A DNA stretch of 59,803 bases from Flavipsychrobacter sp. (GTDB lineage Bacteria > Bacteroidota > Bacteroidia > Chitinophagales > Chitinophagaceae). A program made the translations under genes and the position numbers. Location: positions 1-59,803 of the forward strand of contig JAEUVY010000115.1 of the NCBI GenBank assembly GCA_016786565.1, written 5' to 3'. The notes under the pieces were generated by a model. It saw only the letters and a list, made by a program, of their open reading frames with translations. It did not search any database and had not been told where the DNA came from. Below, piece by piece: positions 1 through 10,997 of this stretch (the first letter of the stretch is position 1; every line of letters starts with the position of its first letter).

Positions 1-1490
<1,490 letters not shown>

Positions 1491-1504
1491 TTATTTTTCG
1501 TTTG

Positions 1505-1533
1505 GTGGCGGAGATACAGGGTATCCCCGCCAC
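1505..1533 (-). promoter_or_regulatory. Stem-loop in the rpoB-rpoC spacer
   Basis: GTGGCGG (1505-1511) pairs with CCGCCAC (1527-1533), and inside it GATAC (1513-1517) pairs with GTATC (1521-1525) around a 3-nt loop. No T-run follows in the rpoC direction, so a strong intrinsic terminator is unlikely. An RNA-processing site or weak attenuator between the two cistrons is possible. Function is inferred. Confidence 0.45.
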
Positions 1534-1589
1534 GTTATGAAATTAATGTTTCAATTCAGTTGTGTCCGGCACTTTCGTGCACCGCCACA

Positions 1590-4500
1590 TTATTCGAACT
1601 TCAGTTCAAGACCCAGGCCACGAAGCTCATTCACCAATACGTTGAATGACTCAGGGATACCCGCCTTCGGTATGTTGTCGCCCTTAACGATCGCCTCATA
1701 GGTCTTCGCTCGGCCAACAATGTCATCCGATTTGATAGTAAGCAACTCCTGAAGGATGCTAGACGCACCGTATGCTTCAAGTGCCCAAACCTCCATCTCA
1801 CCAAAACGCTGACCACCGAACTGTGCCTTACCACCCAGCGGCTGCTGTGTAATGAGACTGTATGGACCGATAGAACGCGCGTGCATCTTATCGTCAACCA
1901 TGTGGTGAAGCTTGATCATGTAAATGATACCAACCGTAGCTTTCTGGTGGAAACGCTCTCCTGTCTCACCATCGTACAGATAAGTGTGTCCAAATTCAGG
2001 CAGACCCGCTTTGTTGATCAGATCGTCGATCTCAGATACCGAAGCACCGTCGAAGATCGGCGTAGCGAACTTCACTCCCAGCTTTTCACCTGCCCATCCA
2101 AGGATGGTTTCATAGATCTGGCCAAGGTTCATACGCGATGGTACACCAAGTGGGTTCAGTACAACGTCAACCGGAGTACCGTCTTCCAGGAACGGCATAT
2201 CTTCTTCACGAACGATCTTCGCAACGATACCTTTGTTACCGTGGCGACCCGCCATTTTATCACCTACTTTCAGCTTACGCTTACTTGCCAGGTATACTTT
2301 TGCAAGTTTCAGAACGCCCGCAGGAAGCTCATCACCAATGCTCAGATTGAATTTCTCACGCTTGTAACGGCCGAGTTCTTCATTGAACTTGATGTTGTAG
2401 TTGTGCAACAACTGGTTGATAGAGTCATCAGTCTCTTTATCACCGGTCCATCCAAGAGGATTTACGTTCTGATAGTCGATTGAGCTCAGGGTCTTAGAAT
2501 TGAACTTACCACCTTTGCTCAGTACTGTTTCACCAAAGTTGTTGGTGATGCCTGCCGATGACTTGTCTTTAAGAAGGATCTGCAGCTTTTCGAACAGGAA
2601 GTTTTTCAGGTCTTCCAGATTCTTCTCGTGCACCTTCTCAATCTTCTCGAGCTGTGCTTTTTCACGCACTTTCGAGTTCTTATCTTTCTTAGCACGCTGG
2701 AACAGCTGCTTAGAGATAACAATACCCTCAGTACCGCTTGGTGCTTTCAATGATGCGTCTTTCGCATCACCTGCTTTATCACCAAAGATCGCACGCAGAA
2801 GTTTTTCTTCCGGAGTAGGATCGGTCTCACCTTTTGGAGTGATCTTACCTATCAGGATGTCGCCCTCACCTACGTGAGCACCTATACGAATGATACCGTT
2901 CTCATCCAGATCCTTAGTAGCCTCTTCAGACACGTTCGGGATATCTGGAGTCAGTTCTTCTTCTCCAAGTTTAGTATCACGAACTTCCAGCTCATACTCA
3001 TCGATATGTACCGATGTGAACCAGTCGTCACGAACAACTTTTTCGTTGATCACGATCGCATCCTCGAAGTTGTAACCCTTCCATGGCATGAACGCCACTT
3101 TCAGGTTGCGACCCAGTGCCAGTTCTCCGTCCTGAGTAGCATAACCATCAGTAAGGAAATCTCCTGGTTTCACTTTCTGCCCCCTGCGTACACATGGACG
3201 CAGTGTCATACTTGTGCTCTGGTTCGTCTTCTTATATTTTGTAAGTGAATACACTTTCAGGTCGTCTTCAAACGATACCAGACGCTCTTTCTCGTCACGG
3301 TCGTAACGTACATGAATGTTGTCTGCATCTACATACTCAACAACACCATTACCTTCTGCATGTATCTGAATACGCGCGTCACGTGCGGCTTTTGCTTCCA
3401 AACCAGTACCTACAATAGGAACCTGTGGAATGATAAGCGGCACCGCCTGACGTTGCATGTTCGATCCCATCAGCGCACGGTTGGCGTCATCATGCTCAAG
3501 GAACGGGATCAGCGAGGCGCTCAGACCCACGATCTGGTTCGGCGCCACGTCCATGTATTCAACTTCGTTCGGCTCCAGAATAGGGAAGTCTCCCGTCTGG
3601 CGCGACTTGATCTTATCTTCAAGGAAGTTACCCTTTTCATCCACAGGTACGTTAGCCTGCGCGATCTTTGCCAGATCCTCCTCTTCCGCACTCAGGAATC
3701 GGAAGTTCTTCAGATCCACCCTACCCTCTTTTACTTTGCGGTATGGTGTCTCAATGAAGCCCATATCGTTGATCTGCGCGTGCACACACAACGTAGAGAT
3801 CAGACCGATGTTCGGACCTTCCGGCGTTTCAATGGTACACAGACGACCATAGTGGCTATAGTGAACGTCACGAACCTCAAAGCCCGCACGCTCACGGCTC
3901 AGACCACCCGGACCGAGTGCCGAGATACGACGCTTGTGCGTGATCTCTGAAAGCGGATTCGTCTGGTCAAGGAACTGTGAAAGCTGTGATGTACCAAAGA
4001 ATGAATTGATTACTGAAGAAAGTGTACGCGCGTTGATCAGATCGATCGGCGTGAACACCTCATTGTCACGAACGTTCATACGCTCGCGGATGGTACGGGC
4101 CATACGTGCCAGACCAACACCGAACTGGGCAAACAACTGCTCACCCACTGTACGTACACGACGGTTGCTCAGGTGATCGATGTCATCGATCTCAGCCTTA
4201 CCGTTCGTAAGACGTACCAGGTATTTAATGATGGAAATGATATCTTCTTTACTCAACACTTTAGTGTTAAGATTTATATCAAGACCCAGCTTGCGGTTGA
4301 TCTTGTAACGACCAACTTCACCAAGGTCATAACGCTTATCACTGAAGAACAACTTCTCAATGATACCACGTGCTGTTTCATCATCCGGAGCATCAGAACC
4401 GCGCAACTGGCGGTAGATGTGCTGCACCGCTTCCAGTTCCGAGTTAGACGTATCCTTATTAAGTGTATTATATATGATAGAGAAATCACCGCTCACTTCT

Positions 4501-5402
4501 TCCTTCTGCAGGAATACGGTTTTGATTCCCATTTCCTGAATCAGTTCAGCATTGCTTTCGTCAAGAACGCTGTCACGATCCAGAACCACGTCATTACGCT
4601 CTATCGTTACAACTTCACCGGTGTCCTCATCAACGAAGTCCTCCGTCCAGCTACGCAGTACGCGTGCTGCAAGGCGACGACCTATGTGACCTGCCAGTGA
4701 TTTTTTGTCAACTTTCACTTCCTCAGCCATACCAAACAGGTCAAGGATGTCCTTGTCCGTTTCGTAACCTATGGCACGCAACAGTGTTGTAACGGGGAAC
4801 TTTTTCTTACGGTCGATGTATGCGTACATCACATTGTTGATGTCGGTCGCAAACTCCATCCACGCACCCTTGAATGGGATAACGCGTGCACTGTAGATCT
4901 TCGTTCCGTTCGGGTGAACGCTCTGACCGAAGAATACACCCGGAGAACGGTGAAGCTGTGATACCACAACACGCTCAGCGCCATTGATGACAAACGTACC
5001 ACGTGGCGTCATGTATGGGATATTACCCAAGAACACGTCCTGAACAATAGTTTCGAAATCTACGTGCTCCTCATCATTACAGCTAAGCTTCAGCTTTGCT
5101 TTCAGCGGCACTGAATAAGTCAGACCTCGCTCCATACACTCGTCTATCGTGTAACGCGGCGGGTCGATGAAGTAATCCAGAAACTCAAGCACGAAGATGT
5201 TTCGCGTGTCAGTTATCGGGAAATTCTCTTTGAACACCCTGAACAACCCTTCGTTGTTACGCTTGTCTGGCGTCGTTTCCAGCTGGAAGAAGTCCTGGAA
5301 TGACTGAAGCTGGATCGCCAAAAGGTCAGGCGTTGCGGCTGCATCATGTAGCTTGCCGAAATTCACCCTGCCGGCTGCGGTCTTTTTTTGCGTTATTGCC
5401 AT
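1590..5402 (-). CDS. rpoB: DNA-directed RNA polymerase subunit beta
   Basis: Second-largest RNA polymerase subunit, 1270 residues, the usual Bacteroidota length. The rifampicin-binding segment reads [20 protein letters not shown] followed by [13 protein letters not shown], with the Asp, His and Ser positions that resistance mutations change still in their sensitive form. The C-terminal clamp-binding part has [20 protein letters not shown]. The start at 5402 gives [18 protein letters not shown]. An AGGAG lies 12 nt upstream, rather far for a Shine-Dalgarno. The gene upstream is not rplL as in most bacteria: the DNA switches to plus-strand lipoprotein genes, and a dedicated promoter is visible at 5541-5572. 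Confidence 0.98.
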   Translation of the reverse strand: MAITQKKTAAGRVNFGKLHDAAATPDLLAIQLQSFQDFFQLETTPDKRNNEGLFRVFKENFPITDTRNIFVLEFLDYFIDPPRYTIDECMERGLTYSVPLKAKLKLSCNDEEHVDFETIVQDVFLGNIPYMTPRGTFVINGAERVVVSQLHRSPGVFFGQSVHPNGTKIYSARVIPFKGAWMEFATDINNVMYAYIDRKKKFPVTTLLRAIGYETDKDILDLFGMAEEVKVDKKSLAGHIGRRLAARVLRSWTEDFVDEDTGEVVTIERNDVVLDRDSVLDESNAELIQEMGIKTVFLQKEEVSGDFSIIYNTLNKDTSNSELEAVQHIYRQLRGSDAPDDETARGIIEKLFFSDKRYDLGEVGRYKINRKLGLDINLNTKVLSKEDIISIIKYLVRLTNGKAEIDDIDHLSNRRVRTVGEQLFAQFGVGLARMARTIRERMNVRDNEVFTPIDLINARTLSSVINSFFGTSQLSQFLDQTNPLSEITHKRRISALGPGGLSRERAGFEVRDVHYSHYGRLCTIETPEGPNIGLISTLCVHAQINDMGFIETPYRKVKEGRVDLKNFRFLSAEEEDLAKIAQANVPVDEKGNFLEDKIKSRQTGDFPILEPNEVEYMDVAPNQIVGLSASLIPFLEHDDANRALMGSNMQRQAVPLIIPQVPIVGTGLEAKAARDARIQIHAEGNGVVEYVDADNIHVRYDRDEKERLVSFEDDLKVYSLTKYKKTNQSTSMTLRPCVRRGQKVKPGDFLTDGYATQDGELALGRNLKVAFMPWKGYNFEDAIVINEKVVRDDWFTSVHIDEYELEVRDTKLGEEELTPDIPNVSEEATKDLDENGIIRIGAHVGEGDILIGKITPKGETDPTPEEKLLRAIFGDKAGDAKDASLKAPSGTEGIVISKQLFQRAKKDKNSKVREKAQLEKIEKVHEKNLEDLKNFLFEKLQILLKDKSSAGITNNFGETVLSKGGKFNSKTLSSIDYQNVNPLGWTGDKETDDSINQLLHNYNIKFNEELGRYKREKFNLSIGDELPAGVLKLAKVYLASKRKLKVGDKMAGRHGNKGIVAKIVREEDMPFLEDGTPVDVVLNPLGVPSRMNLGQIYETILGWAGEKLGVKFATPIFDGASVSEIDDLINKAGLPEFGHTYLYDGETGERFHQKATVGIIYMIKLHHMVDDKMHARSIGPYSLITQQPLGGKAQFGGQRFGEMEVWALEAYGASSILQELLTIKSDDIVGRAKTYEAIVKGDNIPKAGIPESFNVLVNELRGLGLELKFE

Positions 5403-5540
5403 AATGATCTGTTACTCCTTTTTTACAAATAAAAATAGCCCGAAAAGCAGGACTGGCCTACCTTTACAGGCATTCTTCGTTATCAGAGATTAGTGAAAAT
5501 ATTTCCTTGCACGTACGTTTCCCCCTCGAAAAAGGGATGG

Positions 5541-5572
5541 CAAAGATAGCAAAACGCCTATAATAAGCAAAA
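5541..5572 (-). promoter_or_regulatory. Promoter of rpoBC (Bacteroidota type)
   Basis: On the minus strand TTTTG (5572-5568), a 19-bp spacer and TATCTTTG (5548-5541) match the Bacteroidota TTTG / TAnnTTTG consensus. Transcription should start near 5537, leaving a leader of about 135 nt before rpoB. The leader contains a weak hairpin followed by ATTTTT about 30 nt before the start codon. The whole gap 5403-5852 holds only this promoter and leader and the upstream region of the divergent lipoprotein gene; I see no gene in it. Confidence 0.7.
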
Positions 5573-5852
5573 AATATTCCAAACTTTTCAAAACATACTG
5601 CACATCCGCTCAAACCCACTACCATCAAGGCAAATATTTTTACTCCCCATGCATCACTATTTAACTTTCCATTCAGATAAAATAATGTTAAAATGCCAAT
5701 TTTTAACATTTTATTCTGTTAATGTAATCACAAATAACATTCAGGGCAGCAACCCTTCTCTGAAGATCATACTCCTCTGCAAAACTTATCGCGTTGCAGA
5801 GCCCCTCAGATTCCTGAAAATAATTGTACTTTCACACCTCAAAATAAATAAC

Positions 5853-6071
5853 ATGACAAAAAGCATCACTATAGCTATTTTAACCATACTAACAATTACT
5901 TCCACATCCTGCAGAAAAAACCACACCTGCACCTGCAAAATTGTTACCGGAAAGGCCGCAGATTCGGTGGTGATATACGAACTTGAAAAAATGTCCGATC
6001 GTGCTGCAAAACGTGAATGCAAAGGCAAACGCGGCGCCATATATGGACTTTTATATGAATGTAGCCTGTAA
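5853..6071 (+). CDS. Small cysteine-rich lipoprotein (family member 1)
   Basis: Predicted 72-residue lipoprotein. A hydrophobic signal segment ends in a lipobox-like TSTSC, followed by RKNHTCTC, a central Cys in KRECKGK and a final YECSL. This Cys layout is shared with the next two plus-strand genes, so they are probably tandem duplicates. The ATG at 5853 is chosen because it starts directly at the signal peptide; the reading frame stays open further upstream but looks non-coding. TACTTTCA at 5827-5834 could be a variant -7 box. Function unknown. The most divergent of the three copies. Confidence 0.6.
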   Translation: MTKSITIAILTILTITSTSCRKNHTCTCKIVTGKAADSVVIYELEKMSDRAAKRECKGKRGAIYGLLYECSL

Positions 6072-6268
6072 ACACCTGCAATTCAGCTACCATTTTCCCG
6101 AAAAGTTCCATACCATTATCATGGTATTGACTTTTAAGTAAATATTACAGAATGGGCGTCACGGAGCTATTTTCCCCAACATCGGAACCTCATAACTAAA
6201 ATCAGTAGGTAGGCATATACACCGCATGAGTTGTTTATATACTTTCGCAATACAAAAACAAACAAAGT

Positions 6269-6502
6269 ATGAAAAAACTAATCCCAATGATCGCGGTTGC
6301 TGCACTAGCAACAATGTTTACCTCTTGTAAAAAAGACTATTCTTGCACGTGTACGTCTTCAGCGTCAGGCTCTACAACGTCTACAATGAAGTACCCACTT
6401 GGCAAACAAAAGAAAAAGGATGCAGAAAGTGCATGCAAAGCAATGAACACCAACGTAACCGCCGGCAGCATGACTGCATCAGTTTCATGCACACTTGACT
6501 AA
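6269..6502 (+). CDS. Small cysteine-rich lipoprotein (family member 2)
   Basis: 77 residues: MKKLIPMIAVAALATMFTSC is a signal peptide with lipobox FTSC, followed by KKDYSCTC, a central ESACKAM and terminal VSCTLD. After lipidation of the first Cys, four Cys remain (CTC pair, middle, end), enough for two disulfides if the protein sits on the periplasmic face or outer membrane. A strong hairpin terminator follows at 6523. TACTTTCG about 25 bp before the start may be its -7 box. No function known to me. Confidence 0.75.
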   Translation: MKKLIPMIAVAALATMFTSCKKDYSCTCTSSASGSTTSTMKYPLGKQKKKDAESACKAMNTNVTAGSMTASVSCTLD

Positions 6503-6522
6503 TTTTTTTTACAGTTTATTTT

Positions 6523-6547
6523 CAAAAGGCGCCATCGGCGCCTTTTG
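6523..6547 (+). terminator. Hairpin terminator after lipoprotein 2
   Basis: CAAAAGGCGCC (6523-6533), a 3-nt loop and GGCGCCTTTTG (6537-6547) form a perfect 11-bp stem, followed by TCGTTTT. The A-tract and T-tract arms make it potentially active on both strands. Confidence 0.75.
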
Positions 6548-6647
6548 TCGTTTTAACAGCTAATTCGTTCGTTCTTCAAAAAAAATCTTCAGTATCCGTT
6601 TGCCAATATCAGCAGTATCTTATTTTTACCCTGTAAAAGGACTTCTG

Positions 6648-6872
6648 ATGAAAAAACTGCTATACATAATACCATTGTCTTTTGCTGTTCTGGGTACTAC
6701 ATCGTGCAAAAAAGACTACACGTGTACCTGCACAATTACCTCTGTATCTACAGGTAAGTCGTCAAGATCCATCGTAGAGATAAGGAACGAAAAGAAAAGA
6801 TCGGCCGCTGCCACCTGCCGCTCCCGCGAGCAAAACATCATCGGATTCAAAACTTCTTGTACACTAAACTGA
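6648..6872 (+). CDS. Small cysteine-rich lipoprotein (family member 3)
   Basis: 74 residues starting MKKLLYIIPLS, with lipobox TTSC, then KKDYTCTC, a central AATCRSRE and terminal TSCTLN. The CKKDY(S/T)CTC and SCTL(D/N) ends are nearly identical to the gene at 6269-6502. An upstream in-frame ATG at 6600 would add 16 residues before the signal peptide, so 6648 is preferred. It has its own upstream region because a terminator separates it from copy 2. Function unknown. Confidence 0.7.
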   Translation: MKKLLYIIPLSFAVLGTTSCKKDYTCTCTITSVSTGKSSRSIVEIRNEKKRSAAATCRSREQNIIGFKTSCTLN

Positions 6873-6918
6873 TCTGAAACATTCCGCCACGAATATTTCA
6901 GATCGCTCATATCCACTT

Positions 6919-7374
6919 ATGAATCTTAAGAACATTCTTTTCGTCCTTTTCACTTGTTTCAGTACCACAATATTTGCACAGGAAGCTGTCACTCGTAAGG
7001 CCAATATCAAACTCGTTTCTGCATTTTCTAAAAAGATACCCGAAAGCGCACAAAACAATCCACCCAAAAGCGGTGAGTTCTTTGTAGTTAAATGGAACGA
7101 AACCTCATATCCCGAATCTGTTTTCTGGAGGGGACAGGGCGGATGGCTAACTTGCAACATCGAAAAAGCTGTAAAGAAAGGAAGAGCATACGTTGGTGCC
7201 CCCATCGATATGGAGAAGATCAAAAAAGGACAGCTACTTCTGTTCACACCTGTCACCGGTGGCAGGTTCCCTATACCGGCAGAGATTCCCGAAAATGCTA
7301 AAAACACGATCTTTTACAAAACTGCCGGCAGTGCCTGGATAGCCTTCCCGGTCAAAAAGATCAGTAAGAAATAA
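6919..7374 (+). CDS. Secreted protein of unknown function
   Basis: 151 residues with a clear signal peptide (MNLKNILFVLFTCFSTTIFA, cleavage before QEA). The mature part is about 130 residues, basic at the C-terminus (PVKKISKK), with no motif I recognise and one Cys, so it is not part of the adjacent Cys-rich family. It lies 46 bp after lipoprotein 3 on the same strand and may be co-transcribed. A long hairpin at 7400-7443 separates it from the convergent recN. Probably periplasmic or outer-membrane associated. Confidence 0.7.
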   Translation: MNLKNILFVLFTCFSTTIFAQEAVTRKANIKLVSAFSKKIPESAQNNPPKSGEFFVVKWNETSYPESVFWRGQGGWLTCNIEKAVKKGRAYVGAPIDMEKIKKGQLLLFTPVTGGRFPIPAEIPENAKNTIFYKTAGSAWIAFPVKKISKK

Positions 7375-7399
7375 GGGAAGACCCCGGCATATATTGTTA

Positions 7400-7443
7400 T
7401 CCAAAGAAAAAGCTGCAAAGATCTTTGTAGCTTTTTCTTTGGA
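7400..7443. terminator. Bidirectional terminator between secreted protein and recN
   Basis: Two 22-nt arms (7400-7421 and 7422-7443) are reverse complements except for one position that can form G-U. AAAGAAAAAGCT / AGCTTTTTCTTT gives a T-rich 3' side on both strands. It sits between convergent genes. Confidence 0.8.
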
Positions 7444-7454
7444 TAAGCGTACCG

Positions 7455-9113
7455 CTACCCTACCACCAATTCTCGCGCACTGGCCAGCGCCGCATCGCTT
7501 GGTTGTTCACCCCCTATCATTTGCGCTATCGCCCGCACTCGTTCGTTTTCGGCAAGCACTTTCACCCTGGTCGATAATCGTCCGGTCGCGTCAGCCTCCT
7601 TATAAACAAAGAAATGCCGGGTGCCGCGCGCTGCCACCTGAGGTTGGTGGGTGATACATATTACCTGGTGATAACCGGATAACTCGCGTAACAAAATACC
7701 GACCTGACGGGCCGCCTCGCCGGAAATACCTGTGTCAACTTCATCAAATATTAAAGTAGGCAAATGCAATGCCCTTGCTATCAAAGACTTGATGCATAAC
7801 ATTATCCTGCTCATTTCCCCGCCTGATGCCGCCTTATAGAGCAACTGGAATTTACCACTCTTATTCGCATCCAGCACAAACTGCACATTATCCATCCCGT
7901 GCAGGGAAAGCGTAGCATTATCGATCTCTATACCAAATCTTGCGTTTGGCATTCCCACCAGTACCAGCAATTCATTGATCCTGTTCACAAAATCGGGCGC
8001 AGCTTTCTTTCGTGCTTCCGACAATTTAACGGCTGCCGCCATTACCTCCGCATACTGACGCTCGGTTTCTTTTTCCAGATCATGTATCCCTTTGTCCAGA
8101 TCATGGGTCACCAACAAGTCTTCCTCCAGTCGTTGCTGCAGAGCTATCAGATCACTGGTTGTCGCCACACCATGTTTCTTCAGCAATTTGTATCCAAGAT
8201 CATTTCTTTGCTGCAACTCTTCCATCTTTGCCGGATCCAACTGCACACTACCCTGCATCTCCTCTATATCAGCGGCAATATCCTTTAGTTCTATCCATAC
8301 CGACGACATTCTGTCACAAGTATCCTTAACCTCAGGCAATACATCAGACAGCGATTGCAACTGTTGCATCACCCGCTTCAGTTCGTTTACCAAAGGTTGC
8401 TCACCCTCACTTAGTACACCATAGGCACCTTGCAACACAGCCAGTATCCGCTCCGAATGCGCCATTTGCTTCAATTGCTGCTCTGCCTCTTCTATTTCAT
8501 TGTCTTTAAAGGAAGCCTGCACCAATTCATCCAGGAGATACTGCTTATAATCAGCTTCCTGTTTCATCTTAGCCAGTTGCGCCTGTTTTTCTTCAAGCTC
8601 CTTTTGGCACCGTTTGTATGTTTTATACTTTTCCCTGTATGCTTCAGCGGGCTTTATATTGTTGGCAACCGCATCAAGTGCATTTACCTGAAAACTATCT
8701 TCCGCAATAGCAAGATGCCCGAACTGCTGCTGCAAGTCCACCAGCATCGAGGTTAGCTTATTCAACAACTGTAAGGTCACCGGGGTGTCGTTCACAAACG
8801 CACGCGACTTACCGTTGGCAGAAATTTCACGTCTGATGATGCACACGTCGTCCTGATCTATCTCCTCCTCTGCCAGCGCACGGGCCAGTGGCTCATTTCC
8901 TTTTACAAAGAAATGCCCCTCTATCACCGATTTCTCATCCTTATTAATTAGAACGGAGGTATCGGCACGTTCACCCAAAATGAGCGACAAAGCACCCAGA
9001 ATGATGCTCTTTCCTGCACCGGTCTCACCGGTCACCGTGTTCAGCCCCGCGTCGGGCTCTATCGAAACCCTGTCAATAATGGCATAGTTATTAATAACTA
9101 ATTGCTGCAGCAT
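7455..9113 (-). CDS. recN: DNA repair protein RecN
   Basis: SMC-like ATPase acting early in double-strand-break repair. 552 residues, normal for the family. The N-terminal half carries the Walker A GETGAGKS at about residue 31. The middle (about 160-370) is rich in Glu, Lys and Gln heptads typical of the coiled coil. The C-terminal part has ASGGEMSRIMLCIK (ABC signature) and LIFDEVDTGISGEAA (Walker B). The start at 9113 gives MLQQLVINNYAIIDRV, the normal family N-terminus. A -7 box lies only 4 nt upstream, so the mRNA is probably leaderless. It diverges from rlmI across 48 bp. Confidence 0.96.
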   Translation of the reverse strand: MLQQLVINNYAIIDRVSIEPDAGLNTVTGETGAGKSIILGALSLILGERADTSVLINKDEKSVIEGHFFVKGNEPLARALAEEEIDQDDVCIIRREISANGKSRAFVNDTPVTLQLLNKLTSMLVDLQQQFGHLAIAEDSFQVNALDAVANNIKPAEAYREKYKTYKRCQKELEEKQAQLAKMKQEADYKQYLLDELVQASFKDNEIEEAEQQLKQMAHSERILAVLQGAYGVLSEGEQPLVNELKRVMQQLQSLSDVLPEVKDTCDRMSSVWIELKDIAADIEEMQGSVQLDPAKMEELQQRNDLGYKLLKKHGVATTSDLIALQQRLEEDLLVTHDLDKGIHDLEKETERQYAEVMAAAVKLSEARKKAAPDFVNRINELLVLVGMPNARFGIEIDNATLSLHGMDNVQFVLDANKSGKFQLLYKAASGGEMSRIMLCIKSLIARALHLPTLIFDEVDTGISGEAARQVGILLRELSGYHQVICITHQPQVAARGTRHFFVYKEADATGRLSTRVKVLAENERVRAIAQMIGGEQPSDAALASARELVVG

Positions 9114-9117
9114 GCAC

Positions 9118-9125
9118 CAAAATTA
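9118..9125 (-). promoter_or_regulatory. -7 box of recN
   Basis: TAATTTTG on the minus strand fits TAnnTTTG and ends 4 nt before the recN ATG. With the usual start about 4 nt downstream of the box, the RNA would begin at or next to the AUG. No clear -33 TTG is visible. Confidence 0.55.
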
Positions 9126-9149
9126 GTGAGAACAGTGAATAACGAACAC

Positions 9150-9157
9150 TATTTTTG
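9150..9157 (+). promoter_or_regulatory. -7 box of rlmI
   Basis: TATTTTTG fits TAnnTTTG and ends 4 nt before the ATG at 9162, the same geometry as the divergent recN promoter. The two boxes lie back to back in one 48-bp spacer, so the polymerases would compete. No clear -33 element. Confidence 0.55.
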
Positions 9158-9161
9158 CACG

Positions 9162-10331
9162 ATGAAATGTTTTTTACGAAAGAAGATCGGCGATCGCGTC
9201 ATAAACGGGCACCCATGGATATTCGGAAACGAATTGGGTGACAGTGAGGGAACCGCCGAACCGGGCGATATCGTTGAGGTATATTCCTACAACGGCTCAT
9301 TCGTAGGCAAGGGATACATCAATCCGGCCTCTCAGATCCGCATCCGCCTCCTCACGCGCGACAAAGATGACGTTATTGACGATAAGTTCTTCGCAAGACG
9401 CATCCGCGAGGCATGGGAATACCGCAAACAGATAGGCTATGTGGAGAATTGCAGGCTCATTTTTGGTGAGGCCGACCAACTTCCGGCGCTTATTATAGAT
9501 AAGTTCAACGACCACTTTGTTATCCAGACCCTTGCCCTCGGCATCGATCGCTGGAAACCCGCAATCGTTTCAGCGCTCAACAAGATATTCTCGCCGAAAG
9601 GAATTTATGAACGGAACGACGTGCCGGTGCGCACATTGGAAGGTCTTCCGCAGATCAAAGGGTTCCTGTCCGAACCGTTTGATACGAACATCATCATAAA
9701 CGAGAACGGACTGAAATTCCATGTCGATATCGAAAATGGACAAAAAACAGGCTATTTCCTCGATCAGCAGGACAACCGACGCGCTATCCAGCACATCGTA
9801 AAAGGTGGAGATGTACTCGAAGCCTTTTGCTATACGGGTACCTTTTCTATGCACGCTGCCCATTACGGCGCAAAAAGCGTACTGGGCCTCGACATTTCCG
9901 AAAACGCGGTTGCCACTGCCCGCAGAAATGCAGAGCTCAACGGCTTCTCAGATATCTGTAAGTTCCAGGCCGTAAACGCTTTCGACGTTCTGAAGCAATG
10001 GGTGAAAGATGGCAAACGATACGACACAGTGATCCTCGACCCTCCTGCATTCACAAAAAGCAGAGAGAACATACAAAAGGCAATCACCGGTTATAAAGAG
10101 ATCAACCTGAGGGGCATGAAACTTGTAAAACCGGGTGGCTTCCTGGTCACAGCGTCTTGCACCAACCTCGTACCACCTGAACTTTTCCTTCAGATCATCG
10201 GCATGGCGGCAAAAGATGCCCGTCGCGAATTAAGGCAGGTGGTTTGGCAGACACAGGCCGCCGATCACCCCATTCTCTGGCATGTACCATCAACACAATA
10301 CCTGAAATTTTTGATCGTTCAGGTACTGTAA
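9162..10331 (+). CDS. rlmI: Class I rRNA (cytosine-C5) methyltransferase, RlmI/YccW type
   Basis: SAM-dependent methyltransferase of the RlmI family, which in E. coli makes m5C1962 in 23S rRNA. From ATG 9162 it is 389 residues. An N-terminal PUA-like domain (LRKKIGDRVINGHPWIFGNE) is followed by a Rossmann fold with SAM motif VLEAFCYTGTFSMHAA, LGLDISENAV and the catalytic-loop motif ILDPPAFTKS. A Cys in VTASCTN is at the second catalytic position. An upstream ATG at 9102 would overlap recN and lacks family similarity. Exact target base is inferred from the family. Confidence 0.88.
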   Translation: MKCFLRKKIGDRVINGHPWIFGNELGDSEGTAEPGDIVEVYSYNGSFVGKGYINPASQIRIRLLTRDKDDVIDDKFFARRIREAWEYRKQIGYVENCRLIFGEADQLPALIIDKFNDHFVIQTLALGIDRWKPAIVSALNKIFSPKGIYERNDVPVRTLEGLPQIKGFLSEPFDTNIIINENGLKFHVDIENGQKTGYFLDQQDNRRAIQHIVKGGDVLEAFCYTGTFSMHAAHYGAKSVLGLDISENAVATARRNAELNGFSDICKFQAVNAFDVLKQWVKDGKRYDTVILDPPAFTKSRENIQKAITGYKEINLRGMKLVKPGGFLVTASCTNLVPPELFLQIIGMAAKDARRELRQVVWQTQAADHPILWHVPSTQYLKFLIVQVL

Positions 10332-10358
10332 GTTGTTTGATTATATATAGTTATTCCG

Positions 10359-10389
10359 ACCGGGCGCAACAGCGACCCGGTCTTTTTTA
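10359..10389 (+). terminator. Intrinsic terminator of rlmI
   Basis: GACCGGG (10359-10365) pairs with CCCGGTC (10377-10383), followed by six T (10384-10389). Confidence 0.85.
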
Positions 10390-10401
10390 TCCATGCTATA
10401 T

Positions 10402-10845
10402 TTACGCATCTTCAAGTGTGGCAATATCAATTTTCCGCATCTTCATCAGTGCGGCACCGGCGCGCTCGGCCTTTCCGCGGTCGTCAGAAAACAATAAAGC
10501 ACTCAGGTTCGCGGGAACGATCTGCCACGACAGGCCATACCTATCCTTCAGCCACCCGCACATTTGTTCGGTACCTCCACCCTCCAGCAAGCCACTCCAG
10601 TAACTATCTATCTCTTTCTGATCCTCGCATACAACCATCAACGATATTGCCTCGGAGAACCTGAACATTGGCCCGCCATTGATAAAATGATACTGTTGCC
10701 CGAACAGCTCAAATGTCCCTGTAAATACCTTACCCGACTGCCTGTTAATATTCAAAACCCTCCCGGTCTTGAAAACCTTAAGATAAAAGTCGATTGCTTC
10801 TTCGGCCTGGTTATCAAACCACAGAAATGGAGTTATCTTTTGCAT
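10402..10845 (-). CDS. VOC-superfamily protein (PhnB-like)
   Basis: 147 residues, starting MQKITPFLWFDNQAEEAIDFYLKVF, the hallmark of the PhnB / '3-demethylubiquinone-9 3-methyltransferase-like' glyoxalase-fold group. Other family motifs are FTGTFELFGQQYHFINGGP and the C-terminal YGLSWQIVP. The fold is a pair of beta-alpha-beta-beta-beta modules. Members are often annotated as methyltransferases without evidence, so I do not assign an enzyme activity. It is convergent with rlmI and monocistronic. Confidence 0.82.
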   Translation of the reverse strand: MQKITPFLWFDNQAEEAIDFYLKVFKTGRVLNINRQSGKVFTGTFELFGQQYHFINGGPMFRFSEAISLMVVCEDQKEIDSYWSGLLEGGGTEQMCGWLKDRYGLSWQIVPANLSALLFSDDRGKAERAGAALMKMRKIDIATLEDA

Positions 10846-10941
10846 ATTCCGAAATATTAAACAACGAAATTACATGGTACAGAACTCCCATCAGCTGCCC
10901 GTTAACGTCAATTCTCAGGGGCATTACCGACTATAAACCGC

Positions 10942-10970
10942 AAAAAGAAAACCGCCCAAAAAAGGGCGGC
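10942..10970 (-). terminator. Intrinsic terminator of the secreted-protein gene at 10998
   Basis: On the minus strand CCGCCC (10969-10964), a TTTTTT loop and GGGCGG (10957-10952) are followed by TTTTCTTTTT. It lies 28 bp past the stop of the gene at 10998-11471. Confidence 0.8.
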
Positions 10971-10997
10971 TTACTAAAAGCGGCATAAGAACTAAAG

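Noticed and set aside
5464..5709. 81-codon minus-strand open frame upstream of rpoB
   Set aside because: It overlaps the predicted rpoB promoter and leader, has no plausible protein features beyond chance hydrophobic stretches, and its composition is that of AT-rich intergenic DNA.
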